Below are positions 7,227-17,300 of a DNA stretch of 58,780 nt, piece after piece. Source of the DNA: Ascidiaceihabitans sp. (GTDB lineage: Bacteria > Pseudomonadota > Alphaproteobacteria > Rhodobacterales > Rhodobacteraceae). Under the pieces are notes generated by a model. The model ran no database searches. It saw only the letters and a list, made by a program, of their open reading frames with translations, and was not told the origin of the DNA. Every line of letters begins with the position of its first letter. Positions within the stretch are counted from its first letter, which is position 1. The position numbers were made by a program, and so were the translations under genes. Location: NCBI GenBank assembly GCA_028248455.1, contig JAOKHV010000010.1, positions 1 through 58,780 on the forward strand, written 5' to 3'.

Positions 7227-8108
7227 ATGTTTAAACCTATGAGATTAGTTTTTTTGAGCTTTGTGGTTTCACTTAGCTTCAGCAGTGTGGGCAAATCTGA
7301 TGTCACTTCAAGCACCACCAATAGTATAACGCTGGGTGCGCCTCCTCCAGTTTTTACAATTGAAGAAACGGAAGAAGAGATATTCTACGATAAGATCTTC
7401 AAGCTGTTCGTAGAAGAGAATGGTACCAGATACATAATAGAACTCGACGATACAGAGCGATGGTATCTAATACATTTCTACAAAACTATTGAAGCCGTTG
7501 TTGATCTTGATGGAGATGGGGTTGGTGAAGTTTTACTTAAAACACAATCTGGTGGGAACTGCTGCGGGCCAACATTTCATATTATCAAACGGGTTGATGA
7601 GGGTTTCTATGACATATTGAGCCATGAAGAACTTGAAGGATGGCCCGGTGTTTCAATCAATCAGCGTGAGAACAGGACCACTTTACTCGTCAGAAACGTT
7701 TCAGAGGGCATAGAAAATACCTCAATGGAAGAAACGATAGTCGAGTTAGAGTTAACAGATGGTAAACTTCGCCTAATCTCCAAGTCTTCAAACAAAGCAA
7801 TGGTGCATGCAGTGATGCAAGTAACTTCTGAAGAACTCAAAGAAACAGGTGATAAAACCCTAGAGTATGACCTTGATCTAGACGGCAATCCTGATCGACT
7901 ATCGTGCAATTATTGGGAGCGATGGGGGGCGGTGTCCTGTATTCTTACCTCCTCTAAGCACGGAGAAATACTGATAAGCGGCGGATGCAACAGGATAGGC
8001 ATTTTGCCCACTAAAACAAATAACATGCACAACCTTGTTTGCGATCGCTCAGATACTTTGAGTTGGGACAGTGAGAAGCTTGAGTACGCTTGGCAAAACA
8101 AAAATTGA
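7227..8108 (+). CDS. Secreted protein with acidic DxDGDG-type loops, unknown function
   Basis: The start is the ATG at 7227, with AGGGGTG eight bases upstream; a TTG 39 bases earlier is rejected. Residues 1-24 are a signal peptide. The mature protein has two acidic loops, DLDGDGVGEVL near residue 93 and DLDLDGNPDRL near residue 220, which resemble the calcium-binding loops of FG-GAP/VCBS or dockerin-type repeats. A CCGPT segment and several later Cys could form disulfides, consistent with export. A membrane protein gene follows after 105 bases. I do not recognise a family; a periplasmic or surface role is inferred from the signal peptide only. Confidence 0.7.
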   Translation: MFKPMRLVFLSFVVSLSFSSVGKSDVTSSTTNSITLGAPPPVFTIEETEEEIFYDKIFKLFVEENGTRYIIELDDTERWYLIHFYKTIEAVVDLDGDGVGEVLLKTQSGGNCCGPTFHIIKRVDEGFYDILSHEELEGWPGVSINQRENRTTLLVRNVSEGIENTSMEETIVELELTDGKLRLISKSSNKAMVHAVMQVTSEELKETGDKTLEYDLDLDGNPDRLSCNYWERWGAVSCILTSSKHGEILISGGCNRIGILPTKTNNMHNLVCDRSDTLSWDSEKLEYAWQNKN

Positions 8109-8213
8109 AGGTACCCAGACTTATAAAGACACACGATCAAACCAGCGTAGTTTTCGCAAAACATTATTGATTATACAGCTTTGAAATAAACTTGATGGAA
8201 GGCCGAACACAAA

Positions 8214-8615
8214 ATGTTGAATAGTTACAATCAGTTTTTAGAAAAAATTCCTAACTGGGGCCGCTGGCTTTTAGTTCCCATTGCTGCTCTTGTCTCTTAC
8301 GTTATCTTTACCTTTGCAGCTGGTTTCATCCTAATTGGTTCAGAAGAAGATCATATGTTTCGGCCGATTCTAATTTTTGTAGTACAGCCTGTTGGAGCCT
8401 CATTTGTATCGACGTTCTGCGTTTATCATACTGCTCCTCGCGGTAAACTTTATACAGCTATAGTTGTTGGCGGTCTATTCATTGTTGTTGGCGGATGGGG
8501 CATATTCTTTTATGGGATGGTTAAGTTTAAATTTTGGCTTTTAGTGGGCAGCATAGCATCTCTGTCAGGCGCATTAGCAGCGATTTTTACAGCCAAAACT
8601 CGTCCCAATCTTTAA
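8214..8615 (+). CDS. Small integral membrane protein, unknown function
   Basis: The 133-aa protein has about four hydrophobic helices (roughly residues 17-40, 48-67, 80-98 and 105-126) joined by short loops, with a cytoplasmic-looking N-terminus (LEKIPNWGRW). GGAAGG lies about 12 bases before the ATG, a rather long spacing. It follows the secreted-protein gene on the same strand and may be co-expressed with it. There is no motif of a transporter, holin or immunity family that I can name with confidence. It could be a cargo or immunity-type protein of the element. Confidence 0.6.
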   Translation: MLNSYNQFLEKIPNWGRWLLVPIAALVSYVIFTFAAGFILIGSEEDHMFRPILIFVVQPVGASFVSTFCVYHTAPRGKLYTAIVVGGLFIVVGGWGIFFYGMVKFKFWLLVGSIASLSGALAAIFTAKTRPNL

Positions 8616-8810
8616 TGTAGCAGAGCGTACCATATTCAAAAGTTGAATGTAGAAAACTGGAAAGTGTCTAATGTCGAAAGTTCTATGGCTTATCGCTCAT
8701 CACTTTCCTGAGAATCCTTTTATTTCAGTTGTTTAATTTTATTAGATTTGAGAACTTTTAAACATTATTCCGAACAACTGAGCTAAGCTCTTTTTTGTAA
8801 CACGCAAAGC

Positions 8811-8937
8811 TAGTACTCCTGCCAATTATTACTGTCGACTGGAAGCTTGGATCTAGATCCACCTACCTGATCTATCATATCCGCATAGCACTATACTGTT
8901 CTAAAACTGCCTCTCATGGTGTGCCGTAGGTCAATTA
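8811..8937 (-). pseudogene. Relic of a second tyrosine recombinase C-terminus
   Basis: Just behind the stop of the intact integrase, the minus strand reads DLRHTMRGSFRTV, then a TAG, then CYADMIDQVGG. This lines up with LRHTMRDRLRAV and CPMDMIDEIGG in the intact integrase, including the Arg-His box of the recombinase active site. The rest is degraded, and the catalytic Tyr region reads SNNWQEY. The DNA match is visible directly too: CTCTCATGGTGTG occurs both here (8911-8923) and inside the integrase gene (9081-9093). The remainder of the gap 8616-8810 shows nothing. Confidence 0.7.
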
Positions 8938-10035
8938 AGTGATCATTATGTTTTCAAGGTATTGGTGACGCTGTTCCATTGTGAATCCTCGACCATAGCT
9001 ATTGCCGATACTTGTTACGGACTTCCAACCACCAATCTCATCGATCATGTCCATCGGACAATTAACAGCTCGAAGCCGATCTCTCATGGTGTGACGCAAG
9101 CTATGTGCAGTCAGTCCACTAAAGTTACGCTTCAGCCATTTATTGACGGCATTAGAGGCATGTGTGGCGTAGCAGTAGCCTGACTTAATATACTGGGGAA
9201 ACAACCACTCATCATCCGCCTGTATCAGGGCCTGTTCCATTGCCAGCTTTGCATAGCCAACTAACGGCAGCACTCTCTCACTGGTTTTGTTCTTCAGTCT
9301 TCTGGCATTGTTAGGTCTAATTTGAATGAGAGCATCGTCCAGCTCTATGTCATCCACTCGCAACCCAACGATCTCGGCCAATCTACAGCCTGTTTCACCA
9401 AGAAGAGGCATGAGTAGCTTGACGGTACTGCCTGATGCCAAAGCCTTGTCATAGCCCCACTTCAATTGTTCGTTACTGAAAGTGCCACGCTTGAATGCGT
9501 CACCTCCTTCATTTTGGATAAACAGTCTGGTGAAGGGATTCCGTTTGTCTAAATCTAATTCGGAGTATGCATAATTGAGTATTGCTGAGATGCTGTTGAC
9601 CCTACGCCTGATGGTAGCTGTCTTATTCCCTTTCATTTGTAAGTGATGAACAAACAGCTTGGCATCTTCTCGTGTGTACTCGCTGACATCTCTATCACCA
9701 GCTAAGGATATAAAGGTGGCCAAAGCTACTCCTGGTGGTATTTTATCTATCTGTTTCAATGCCAAATATTCAGCAGCTATCTCTGACAGAGCTGTACGCC
9801 TTGGTTGAAAGCTTTCAATAATCGTAGAGATACTTACGGGTGGTGCATTTGTCTTAGCATTCCAGGCACCCTCCAGCACATTGCTCAGACGTTTAGAGAA
9901 TGCTTCGGCCTCCAGTGGATCTCGAGACAGTGCCTGCCTGATAAACTGACCATAGGCTTCAACTGCATGTTTAGGCACACGGCGATTGTAGTAATAAGTG
10001 CCTGAACGACAAATTGTGTACTGAATGTGTGACAT
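8935..10035 (-). CDS. Site-specific tyrosine recombinase (integrase)
   Basis: The 366-aa protein has an N-terminal arm (MSHIQYTICRSGTYYYNRRVP), a SAM-like core-binding domain (about residues 85-165) and a C-terminal catalytic domain. The active-site pattern is complete: TGCRLAEIVGLR (first Arg), HSLRHTMR (His-x-x-Arg), and the C-terminal NSYGRG with the nucleophilic Tyr. The ATG at 10035 has AGGAAG seven bases upstream. The gene lies 56 bases from the 3' end of tRNA-Leu, as expected for an integrase that recombines into that tRNA. It should catalyse integration and, with a directionality factor not identified here, excision. Confidence 0.93.
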   Translation of the reverse strand: MSHIQYTICRSGTYYYNRRVPKHAVEAYGQFIRQALSRDPLEAEAFSKRLSNVLEGAWNAKTNAPPVSISTIIESFQPRRTALSEIAAEYLALKQIDKIPPGVALATFISLAGDRDVSEYTREDAKLFVHHLQMKGNKTATIRRRVNSISAILNYAYSELDLDKRNPFTRLFIQNEGGDAFKRGTFSNEQLKWGYDKALASGSTVKLLMPLLGETGCRLAEIVGLRVDDIELDDALIQIRPNNARRLKNKTSERVLPLVGYAKLAMEQALIQADDEWLFPQYIKSGYCYATHASNAVNKWLKRNFSGLTAHSLRHTMRDRLRAVNCPMDMIDEIGGWKSVTSIGNSYGRGFTMEQRHQYLENIMIT

Positions 10036-10091
10036 GATGATCTTCCTCGATAAGTTAATACAAGGAATTTCAATAAGTTATCTACTATTAG

Positions 10092-10177
10092 TGGTGCCCA
10101 GAAGAGGACTCGAACCTCCACGTCCAAAAGGACACTAGCACCTGAAGCTAGCGCGTCTACCATTCCGCCACCTGGGC
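10092..10177 (-). tRNA. tRNA-Leu (anticodon CAG), CCA encoded
   Basis: Read on the minus strand from 10177, the sequence begins GCCCAGGTGGCGGAATGGTA and ends with the T-arm GGTTCGAGTCC, a mirrored acceptor strand CTGGGC, a discriminator A and an encoded CCA. The anticodon stem CTAGC/GCTAG encloses the loop TTCAGGT, giving anticodon CAG for the codon CUG. The long variable arm (TGTCCTTTTGGACG) confirms a class II tRNA. Its 3' end faces the integrase gene, so it is the likely attachment site of the element. Confidence 0.96.
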
Positions 10178-10385
10178 ACAGGTGTGTTGAATGCGGATGT
10201 AAGCTTGCCTTTGTGACGTGTCAAACGGATTCGGCGCGTGTTTGACAGTGGAATTAGGGTCAGATTAACCATAATCTGTAATCAATTAGTTAATCCATCG
10301 CATTGCATCGAAATACCACCTTGTTCCAAAGGGCGCTGGGCGGTACATCAATTTCCAATTAACGCAGCTTTGCAGGAGCACATCC

Positions 10386-11366
10386 ATGTCCAAATTGGTA
10401 ACCATCTATGGCGGTTCAGGTTTTGTCGGTCGCTATATCACGCGCCGCATGGCTAAAGCGGGCTGGCGTGTTCGTGTTGCGGTGCGTCGTCCGAATGAGG
10501 CGATGTACGTTAAGCCTTATGGCACCGTTGGTCAGGTTGAGCCGGTTCTGTGCAACATCCGTGATGATGCTTCTGTCGCTCAGGTCATGCAAGGCGTGGA
10601 CGCGGTAATCAACTGCGTGGGGATTTTGGCCCGTAATGGCAAAAACACTTTTGAAGCGGTTCAGGCTGACGGAGCGACACGTGTTGCACGGTTGGCTGCA
10701 GAGCAAGGTATCGAGAAGATGGTTCACATCTCTGCGATCGGTGCGGATGCTAATTCCGAAAGCGATTATTCTCAAACAAAGGCCCAAGGTGAAGCTGGCG
10801 TTCTGGCGCATATGCCTGATGCTATTATCTTGCGCCCGTCCATTGTGTTTGGGGCTGAGGATGAATTCTTTAACCGCTTTGCTGGTATGACCCGCATGGG
10901 GCCTGTGTTGCCATTGGTCGGGGCGGAAACGAAATTCCAACCAGTTCACGTTGATGATGTGGCTAAGGCTGCTGAACTAGCTGTGACCACAGATGTGGCT
11001 GCTGGCGTGTACGAATTGGGCGGCCCAGATGTGGCAAGCCTGCGCGATTTGATGGGCGCGATGCTGGGGATCATTCGCCGTCGTCGTTTGGTTCTAAACA
11101 TGCCGTTTTTTGCGGCACGTATCATGGCGTTCTTCTTTGAGATGGGTGGCAAGCTAACCTTCGGGATTACACCCGTGTTGGTCACACGTGATCAGGTCAA
11201 AAACCTCGCGATCGATAACGTTGTTGCTGATGACGCAAAAGGACTTGCCGATTTGGAAATTGAGCCAGCAGCGATGGGGGCTATTTTGCCAGACTACCTG
11301 TGGCGCTTCCGCCCAACGGGGCAGTATGACGCGATCAAAGAAAGCGCTAAAAATCTTCGGACCTAA
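10386..11366 (+). CDS. Complex I NDUFA9-like NAD(P)-binding protein
   Basis: The 326-aa protein is an atypical short-chain dehydrogenase/epimerase. It has a Rossmann glycine motif at the start (GGSGFVGR, residues 9-16), INCVGIL at the fourth strand, and the ISAIGADANS segment where classical enzymes carry the active site. The C-terminal part (ILPDYLWRFRPTGQYD) is typical of the alphaproteobacterial NDUFA9 subunit family linked to NADH:quinone oxidoreductase or quinone biosynthesis. GCAGGAG precedes the ATG by eight bases. It is the first chromosomal gene beyond the tRNA and converges with uppP. Confidence 0.88.
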   Translation: MSKLVTIYGGSGFVGRYITRRMAKAGWRVRVAVRRPNEAMYVKPYGTVGQVEPVLCNIRDDASVAQVMQGVDAVINCVGILARNGKNTFEAVQADGATRVARLAAEQGIEKMVHISAIGADANSESDYSQTKAQGEAGVLAHMPDAIILRPSIVFGAEDEFFNRFAGMTRMGPVLPLVGAETKFQPVHVDDVAKAAELAVTTDVAAGVYELGGPDVASLRDLMGAMLGIIRRRRLVLNMPFFAARIMAFFFEMGGKLTFGITPVLVTRDQVKNLAIDNVVADDAKGLADLEIEPAAMGAILPDYLWRFRPTGQYDAIKESAKNLRT

Positions 11367-11372
11367 TCTGAT

Positions 11373-12176
11373 TTAGGAGCTGGCCCAAAGGATTAAGCCG
11401 ACCCCTAAGATAACACGATAGATCACGTATGGTGTGAAACTGATGCTGCGCACAAGCCGCATCATCAGTACCAGCGAAACCATGGCTGCGATGAATGCGA
11501 ATGCTGCGGCAATCCCAGCATCGCGGGCGAGCGCCCAGTTGGCTTGATCGACGACATCAGCGCTGAGTAATACTCCAGAAGCAATGATCGTTGGGATGGA
11601 CATAAGCATCGCCAACTTTGCGCCGTCTTCGCGGGCAAACCCCAATTTACGCGCTGCAGTGATTGTGATCCCAGAACGGGATGTTCCGGGAATGAGTGCC
11701 AGGACTTGCGCCAATCCCATTATAATTGCGTCTTTCATTGACCAATCGCTATCTGTTTTTGTGTGAGCGCCAGTTCTATCGGCCCAGTACAGTACAATAC
11801 CGAATACAAGCATGGTCCAGCCGATCACGGACGCGCTGCGCAGTAGATCGTTTAGACCTGTGATTTTAAAGATGAGGCCCGCAATCACGACTGGGATTGT
11901 TGCAACCGCAAGATAAAGAGCAAGGCGCGCGCCGTCTGTATCTACGCGCCCTCGTACCAATCGTGTGCACCCAATTAGTGCAGTGCGCACATCGGTCCAA
12001 AAATACATGACCACGGCGAACAATGTGCCAACATGAACGGCGACATCGATTGCTAATCCTTGATCTGCTGCACCCGTCAGCGATGGCAGGAGAATAAGGT
12101 GCCCCGAAGAGCTGACTGGTAGAAATTCTGTCAGACCTTGAATTACGGCCAAAATGAAAAGATGAAACAATGACAT
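11373..12176 (-). CDS. uppP: Undecaprenyl-diphosphatase
   Basis: This 267-aa integral membrane phosphatase removes a phosphate from undecaprenyl diphosphate to recycle the lipid carrier for peptidoglycan and other wall polymers. Two signatures are present: EFLPVSSSGH (17-26), with the catalytic Glu and Ser/His, and PGTSRSG (163-169). About eight membrane helices are visible. The length matches the BacA/UppP family (about 265-275 aa). The gene ends six bases from the stop of the NDUFA9-like gene, in convergent orientation. Confidence 0.95.
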   Translation of the reverse strand: MSLFHLFILAVIQGLTEFLPVSSSGHLILLPSLTGAADQGLAIDVAVHVGTLFAVVMYFWTDVRTALIGCTRLVRGRVDTDGARLALYLAVATIPVVIAGLIFKITGLNDLLRSASVIGWTMLVFGIVLYWADRTGAHTKTDSDWSMKDAIIMGLAQVLALIPGTSRSGITITAARKLGFAREDGAKLAMLMSIPTIIASGVLLSADVVDQANWALARDAGIAAAFAFIAAMVSLVLMMRLVRSISFTPYVIYRVILGVGLILWASS

Positions 12177-12391
12177 ATACGGTGCGCCTTAATATTTCCC
12201 ACGCTGTTACAGGATCAGCAAAATAAAGGGAAAGTGAATTTAAGGACCGAATCGGCCATTTAATTTCCACAGGTGTGGGTTAAAAGTCATAATTATCCAA
12301 ATTATTTCACATATAGGTCAGTATTGCTGTCTTTATCCAAATTGAGATGTCATTTAAGCAGAGCTTCCAAGATTCTGTGACCGAGGGTACC

Positions 12392-13831
12392 ATGGCCAAA
12401 CAACCGATGCTGAAGTTCATAAACATCGAACGCGACATGCCACAAAAGCGTGAAGCAGATGTTCGACGTGAAGATTTCGATGAAATCTATGCAGAGTTCG
12501 CTAAAGCCAAAGCCGTAGAGCAATCCAGCCGCTGCAGCCAATGCGGTGTGCCATATTGCCAAACGCACTGCCCTTTGCACAACAACATCCCTGACTGGCT
12601 ACGCCTAACCGCCGAGGGCCGCTTGCAAGAAGCCTATGAGGTTTCCCAAGCTACAAACACATTCCCAGAAATCTGCGGACGCATCTGCCCACAGGACCGC
12701 CTGTGCGAAGGCAACTGCGTGATCGAGGGTTCAGGTCACGGCACCGTCACCATCGGTGCGGTTGAGAAGTATATTACAGACACTGCATGGGATAAGGGTT
12801 GGGTTCTTCCGATCTCTCCTAAGGTCGAGCGCGCTGAAAGCGTAGGCATCATCGGTGCTGGTCCTGGTGGTTTGGCCGCAGCTGATGTTTTGCGCCGTGC
12901 AGGTTTGCAGGTCACTGTTTATGACCGTTATGACCGTGCTGGCGGTTTGCTAACTTACGGCATTCCAGGCTTCAAGTTGGAAAAAGACATTGTGGTGCGC
13001 CGTAATGAACAGCTTGAACTGGGTGGTGTTAAGTTCGAACTGAACACAACAGTAGGCGAAGACATCAGTTTTGCTGATATCTATGCAAAACATGACGCTG
13101 TGATAATTGCGACGGGCGTTTACAAAAGCCGCGACTTGCAGGCCGAAGGGTCTGAAGCGAACGGCGTTGTGCGCGCGATCGACTTCCTAACCGCCAGCAA
13201 TCGCAAAAGCTTTGGTGATGCAGTGCCTGAGTTTGACAGCGGTGCGTTGAACGCTGAAGGCAAGCGCGTTGTCGTTATTGGTGGCGGTGATACTGCGATG
13301 GATTGTGTGCGCACATCTATTCGTCAGGGCGCGACATCGGTGAAATGCTTGTACCGCCGTGACCGCGCAAACATGCCCGGCTCACAGCGCGAAGTTGAGA
13401 ACGCTGAAGAAGAAGGCGTGGTGTTTGAATGGCTATCTGCGCCGAAAGGGTTTGTCGTTTCCGGCGATAACGTCAGCGGCGTCATGGTCCAAAAGATGCG
13501 TCTAGGTGCGCCTGATGTCAGCGGTCGCCAAGCGCCGGAAGTGATCGATGGTGCGGATTATGTTGAAGATGCAGACATCGTGATCATGGCATTGGGTTTC
13601 TCACCTGAGGCCTTGCCAACGCTTTGGAGCGAACCAGATCTACCTGTCAGCCGTTGGGGTACAATCCTAACCGACTACTCAACCGGTAAGACGGGTATGG
13701 ACGGCGTTTACGCTGTCGGTGACATCGTTCGCGGTGCGTCTCTTGTGGTTTGGGCGATCAAGGATGGCCGTGATTGCGCGCAAGCAATCTTGGCTGATTT
13801 GGCTGCACCAGCGCAGGTTGCTGCAGAATAA
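12392..13831 (+). CDS. gltD: Glutamate synthase small (beta) subunit
   Basis: The 479-aa FAD protein passes electrons from NADPH to the large subunit, which makes glutamate from glutamine and 2-oxoglutarate. The start is the ATG at 12392 with GAGGG close upstream, giving MAKQPMLKF, the standard N-terminus; a TTG-type extension to 12347 is rejected. Cys clusters for 4Fe-4S centres are at about residues 48-60 (CSQCGVPYCQTHC) and 95-109 (CGRICPQDRLCEGNC). The FAD motif GIIGAGPGGLAAA is near residue 150, and a second nucleotide motif VVVIGGGDTAMD lies further on. It precedes the GFA-like gene and gltB on the same strand. Confidence 0.95.
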   Translation: MAKQPMLKFINIERDMPQKREADVRREDFDEIYAEFAKAKAVEQSSRCSQCGVPYCQTHCPLHNNIPDWLRLTAEGRLQEAYEVSQATNTFPEICGRICPQDRLCEGNCVIEGSGHGTVTIGAVEKYITDTAWDKGWVLPISPKVERAESVGIIGAGPGGLAAADVLRRAGLQVTVYDRYDRAGGLLTYGIPGFKLEKDIVVRRNEQLELGGVKFELNTTVGEDISFADIYAKHDAVIIATGVYKSRDLQAEGSEANGVVRAIDFLTASNRKSFGDAVPEFDSGALNAEGKRVVVIGGGDTAMDCVRTSIRQGATSVKCLYRRDRANMPGSQREVENAEEEGVVFEWLSAPKGFVVSGDNVSGVMVQKMRLGAPDVSGRQAPEVIDGADYVEDADIVIMALGFSPEALPTLWSEPDLPVSRWGTILTDYSTGKTGMDGVYAVGDIVRGASLVVWAIKDGRDCAQAILADLAAPAQVAAE

Positions 13832-13910
13832 ATACAGCAAAATCGACGTCGGTATTGCGTAGGTTTTTTGTCGGTCCCGCCGACAGACATTGAAACAGTT
13901 AAGGTCAGAG

Positions 13911-14354
13911 GTGCAGACACAAGTGACGCAAGACAGCAAAATATTGGATGGCCAATGCATGTGCGGCGCGGTGACAGTTAAAGCAACTGTAACCAAACCA
14001 ATCGTACGTGCGTGTCATTGCGATATGTGCCGTCGTCACACCAGCTCTATGTTCATGTCGCTTCCGGCAACAGACATCGCAGTTGAGGGTCCAGCCAAAT
14101 CTTACCAATCCTCGGATTGGGCAGAACGTGGTTTCTGCGAAATTTGCGGTTCGACACTTTGGTACGCCACTACTGGTGACGGCGTACGTAACTTGTCAGC
14201 TGGTCTATTCGAGAATGCGGGTGACGCCCCGTTGAAATTGGAATTTTTCGCTGATGCTACCCCAGGCGGGTACGCGTTGGCAGGGGATCATCGCAAGATG
14301 TCCACCACAGAGACAATGGCGTTGTTCGCGCCGAGTGAAGGAGACACGATATGA
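13911..14354 (+). CDS. GFA-family (CENP-V/formaldehyde-activating enzyme-like) zinc protein
   Basis: The 147-aa protein has the Cys layout of the GFA family: GQCMCGAVTV, then CHCDMCRRHTS, then CEICGSTLW, together holding two zinc ions. Members include glutathione-dependent formaldehyde-activating enzyme, but most bacterial members are uncharacterised, so formaldehyde should not be assumed. The start is uncertain: GTG at 13911 has AAGG upstream at good spacing, GTG at 13923 is possible, and the TTG at 13890 is poor. Its TGA overlaps the ATG of gltB (ATGA), so it is translated as part of the glutamate synthase operon. Confidence 0.82.
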   Translation: MQTQVTQDSKILDGQCMCGAVTVKATVTKPIVRACHCDMCRRHTSSMFMSLPATDIAVEGPAKSYQSSDWAERGFCEICGSTLWYATTGDGVRNLSAGLFENAGDAPLKLEFFADATPGGYALAGDHRKMSTTETMALFAPSEGDTI

Positions 14355-17300
14355 CCAAATATGATGCAGAATGGGTTCGCGCCGAGGAAGCAAAGCGCAC
14401 GTTCATGGCCGAAAAAGGTCTGTACTCCGAAGAAGAAGAGCATTCTTCATGCGGTGTTGGCTTGGTTGTTTCGATTGATGGGAAACCTACACGTTCAGTC
14501 GTTGAAAACGGTATCGCTGCGCTGAAAGCAATCTGGCACCGTGGTGCGGTTGATGCGGATGGTAAGACTGGTGATGGCGCGGGTATCCACGTTCAAATCC
14601 CTGTTCACTTCTTCTACGACCAGATCGAACGCACAGGCCACAAACCAAACAAAGATCAGATGATCGCTGTTGGTCAGGTGTTCTTGCCGCGTACAAATTT
14701 TGTGGCTCAAGAGACCTGCCGTACTATCGTTGAAACCGAAGTTCTACGCATGGGTTACTATATCTACGGTTGGCGCCACGTGCCGGTTGCAGTTGAGTGC
14801 TTGGGCGAAAAAGCAAATGCGACCCGTCCTGAGATTGAACAGATTTTGATCTCAAACTCTAAGGGCGTGGATGAAGATACATTCGAGCGTGAACTTTATG
14901 TGATCCGCCGTCGCATCGAAAAAGCAGCGACTGCTGCGGGCATTGGTGAGCTTTACATCGCGTCGCTATCTTGCCGCTCTATTATCTACAAAGGCATGAT
15001 GTTGGCCGAACAGGTTGCTGAGTTCTATCCAGACCTGATGGACGAACGTTTTGAATCTGCATTCGCGATTTATCACCAGCGTTATTCCACAAACACATTC
15101 CCACAATGGTGGTTGGCACAGCCATTCCGCATGTTGGCTCACAACGGTGAGATCAACACACTTAAGGGCAACGTGAACTGGATGAAGAGCCACGAAATTC
15201 GCATGGCCTCTGATGTGTTTGGTGACATGGCTGAAGACATCAAACCAATTGTTGCATCTGGCTCATCAGACTCTGCTGCGCTGGATTCTGTGTTTGAGGT
15301 TCTTGTACGTGCGGGCCGCAATGCCCCAATGGCGAAAACAATGCTGGTTCCAGAAAGCTGGTCCAAGCAGGCGATTGAACTGCCCCAAGCGTGGCGCGAT
15401 ATGTATTCCTATTGCAACTCTGTGATGGAGCCATGGGATGGCCCTGCTGCGTTGGCTATGACCGATGGTCGCTGGGTTTGTGCGGGTCTTGATCGCAATG
15501 GCCTACGCCCAATGCGTTATGTCGTAACCAATGATGGCCTTGTGATCGCGGGTTCGGAAACAGGTATGGTTCCACTTGATGAGGCGCGCGTTAAAGAAAA
15601 AGGTGCGCTTGGCCCGGGACAACTTCTTGCTGTCGATATGAAAGAGGGCAAGCTTTACCACGACACAGAAATCAAAGACGAGATGGCAGCGGCCCGTCCG
15701 TTCGGTGAGTGGGTTGGCAAGATCAAAGATTTGGACGCTGAGTTGTCACAAGTCGAAGAGAAGCCGTTGTTCACTGGCGAAGAATTACGCTGCCGTCAAA
15801 TCGCGGCTGGCTACACCATTGAAGAGCTGGAGCAGATCCTTGCCCCAATGGCTGAAGATGGCAAAGAGACTTTGGCATCCATGGGTGATGATACGCCGTC
15901 TGCTGTTTTGTCGAACATGTACCGTCCGCTGAGCCACTTCTTCCGTCAGAATTTCTCGCAGGTTACCAACCCTCCGATTGATAGCTTGCGCGAATTCCGC
16001 GTCATGAGCTTGAAGACACGTTTTGGTAACCTCAAGAACGTGCTTGATGAAAGTAGTGCACAGACTGAAATTCTAACGCTCGACAGCCCGTTCGTTGGAA
16101 ATGCGCAGTGGGATGAATTGACTGCACAGTTCAACGCGCAACTGGCGACAATCGACTGTACCTTTGAAGCAGGCGAAGGCACGCTAAACTCAAACTTGGC
16201 GCGTATCCGTTCCGAGGTTGAAGACGCGGTTCGTTCTGGAGCTGGCCACATCGTCCTTACGGATGAGAAGAGCAGCGAAGAGCGTGTTGCGATGCCTATG
16301 ATTCTTGCGACATCTGCGGTCCACAGCCACCTGACACGCAAAGGCCTACGCACCTTCTGTTCCTTGAACGTCCGTGCGGCGGAATGTGTTGATCCGCATT
16401 ACTTTGCGGTTCTAATCGGTTGTGGTGCAACTGTTGTAAACGCCTATTTGGCCGAAGATTCATTGGCTGAGCGCATTGAGCGCGGTCTGTTGGATTGCAC
16501 ATTAACTGAAGCGGTTAAGCGTTACCGCGATGCCATCGACCAAGGCCTGTTGAAGATTATGGCGAAGATGGGGATTTCTGTGATGTCCTCTTATCGCGGC
16601 GGTTTGAACTTTGAGGCTGTTGGCCTATCCCGCGCGATGTGCGCGGAGTTCTTCCCAGGTATGACATCACGAATTTCTGGTATCGGTGTTTCCGGTATTC
16701 AACGCAAATCTGAAGAAGTGCACGCCAAAGGTTGGTTGGGCGGCAACGTGTTGCCAATCGGTGGTTTCTACAAATCACGTAAATCAGGTGAGACCCACGC
16801 GTGGGAAGCAACCTCTATGCACATGATGCAGACTGCCTGTAACAAGGCGTCTTTCGAGATGTGGAAGCAGTACTCTGCCAAGATGCAAAGCAACCCGCCA
16901 ATTCACTTGCGCGACCTGCTAGATTTCAAACCATTGGGTACAGCGATCCCGTTGGAAGAAGTCGAAAGCATCACATCCATCCGCAAGCGTTTCGTAACAC
17001 CGGGCATGTCTTTGGGCGCTCTGTCACCAGAAGCACACAAAACATTGAACGTTGCGATGAACCGTATCGGCGCGAAGTCGGATTCCGGTGAGGGCGGCGA
17101 AGATCCAGCGCACTTTGTGCCCGAGCCAAATGGCGACAACCCGTCTGCTAAAATCAAGCAGGTTGCATCCGGTCGTTTTGGTGTGACTGCTGAGTATCTG
17201 AACCAGTGCGAAGAGCTGGAAATCAAAGTGGCCCAAGGTGCGAAACCGGGTGAAGGCGGACAGTTGCCGGGGATGAAAGTCACCGACCTGATCGCGCGTT

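Larger units (their letters stand above)
1..10177. mobile_element. Integrated element at tRNA-Leu (right part only)
   Basis: This stretch ends at the 3' end of a tRNA-Leu gene. It carries a tyrosine recombinase right beside that tRNA, a replication-type primase/helicase, and many small genes of unknown function, which is the normal layout of an integrative plasmid-like or satellite element. Its small overlapping genes and gene remnants contrast with the housekeeping genes that start at 10386. I looked for a second copy of the tRNA 3' end (the expected distal attachment site) between 1 and 8900 and did not see one, so the left end is probably outside the window. That it is one element rather than nested elements is inference, because a relic of a second integrase is present. 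Confidence 0.75.

Noticed and set aside
10416-10949. 177-aa minus-strand frame inside the NDUFA9-like gene
   Set aside because: It is a shadow of a well-conserved gene in the other direction; its composition (many His, Arg, Thr) is typical of antisense frames.
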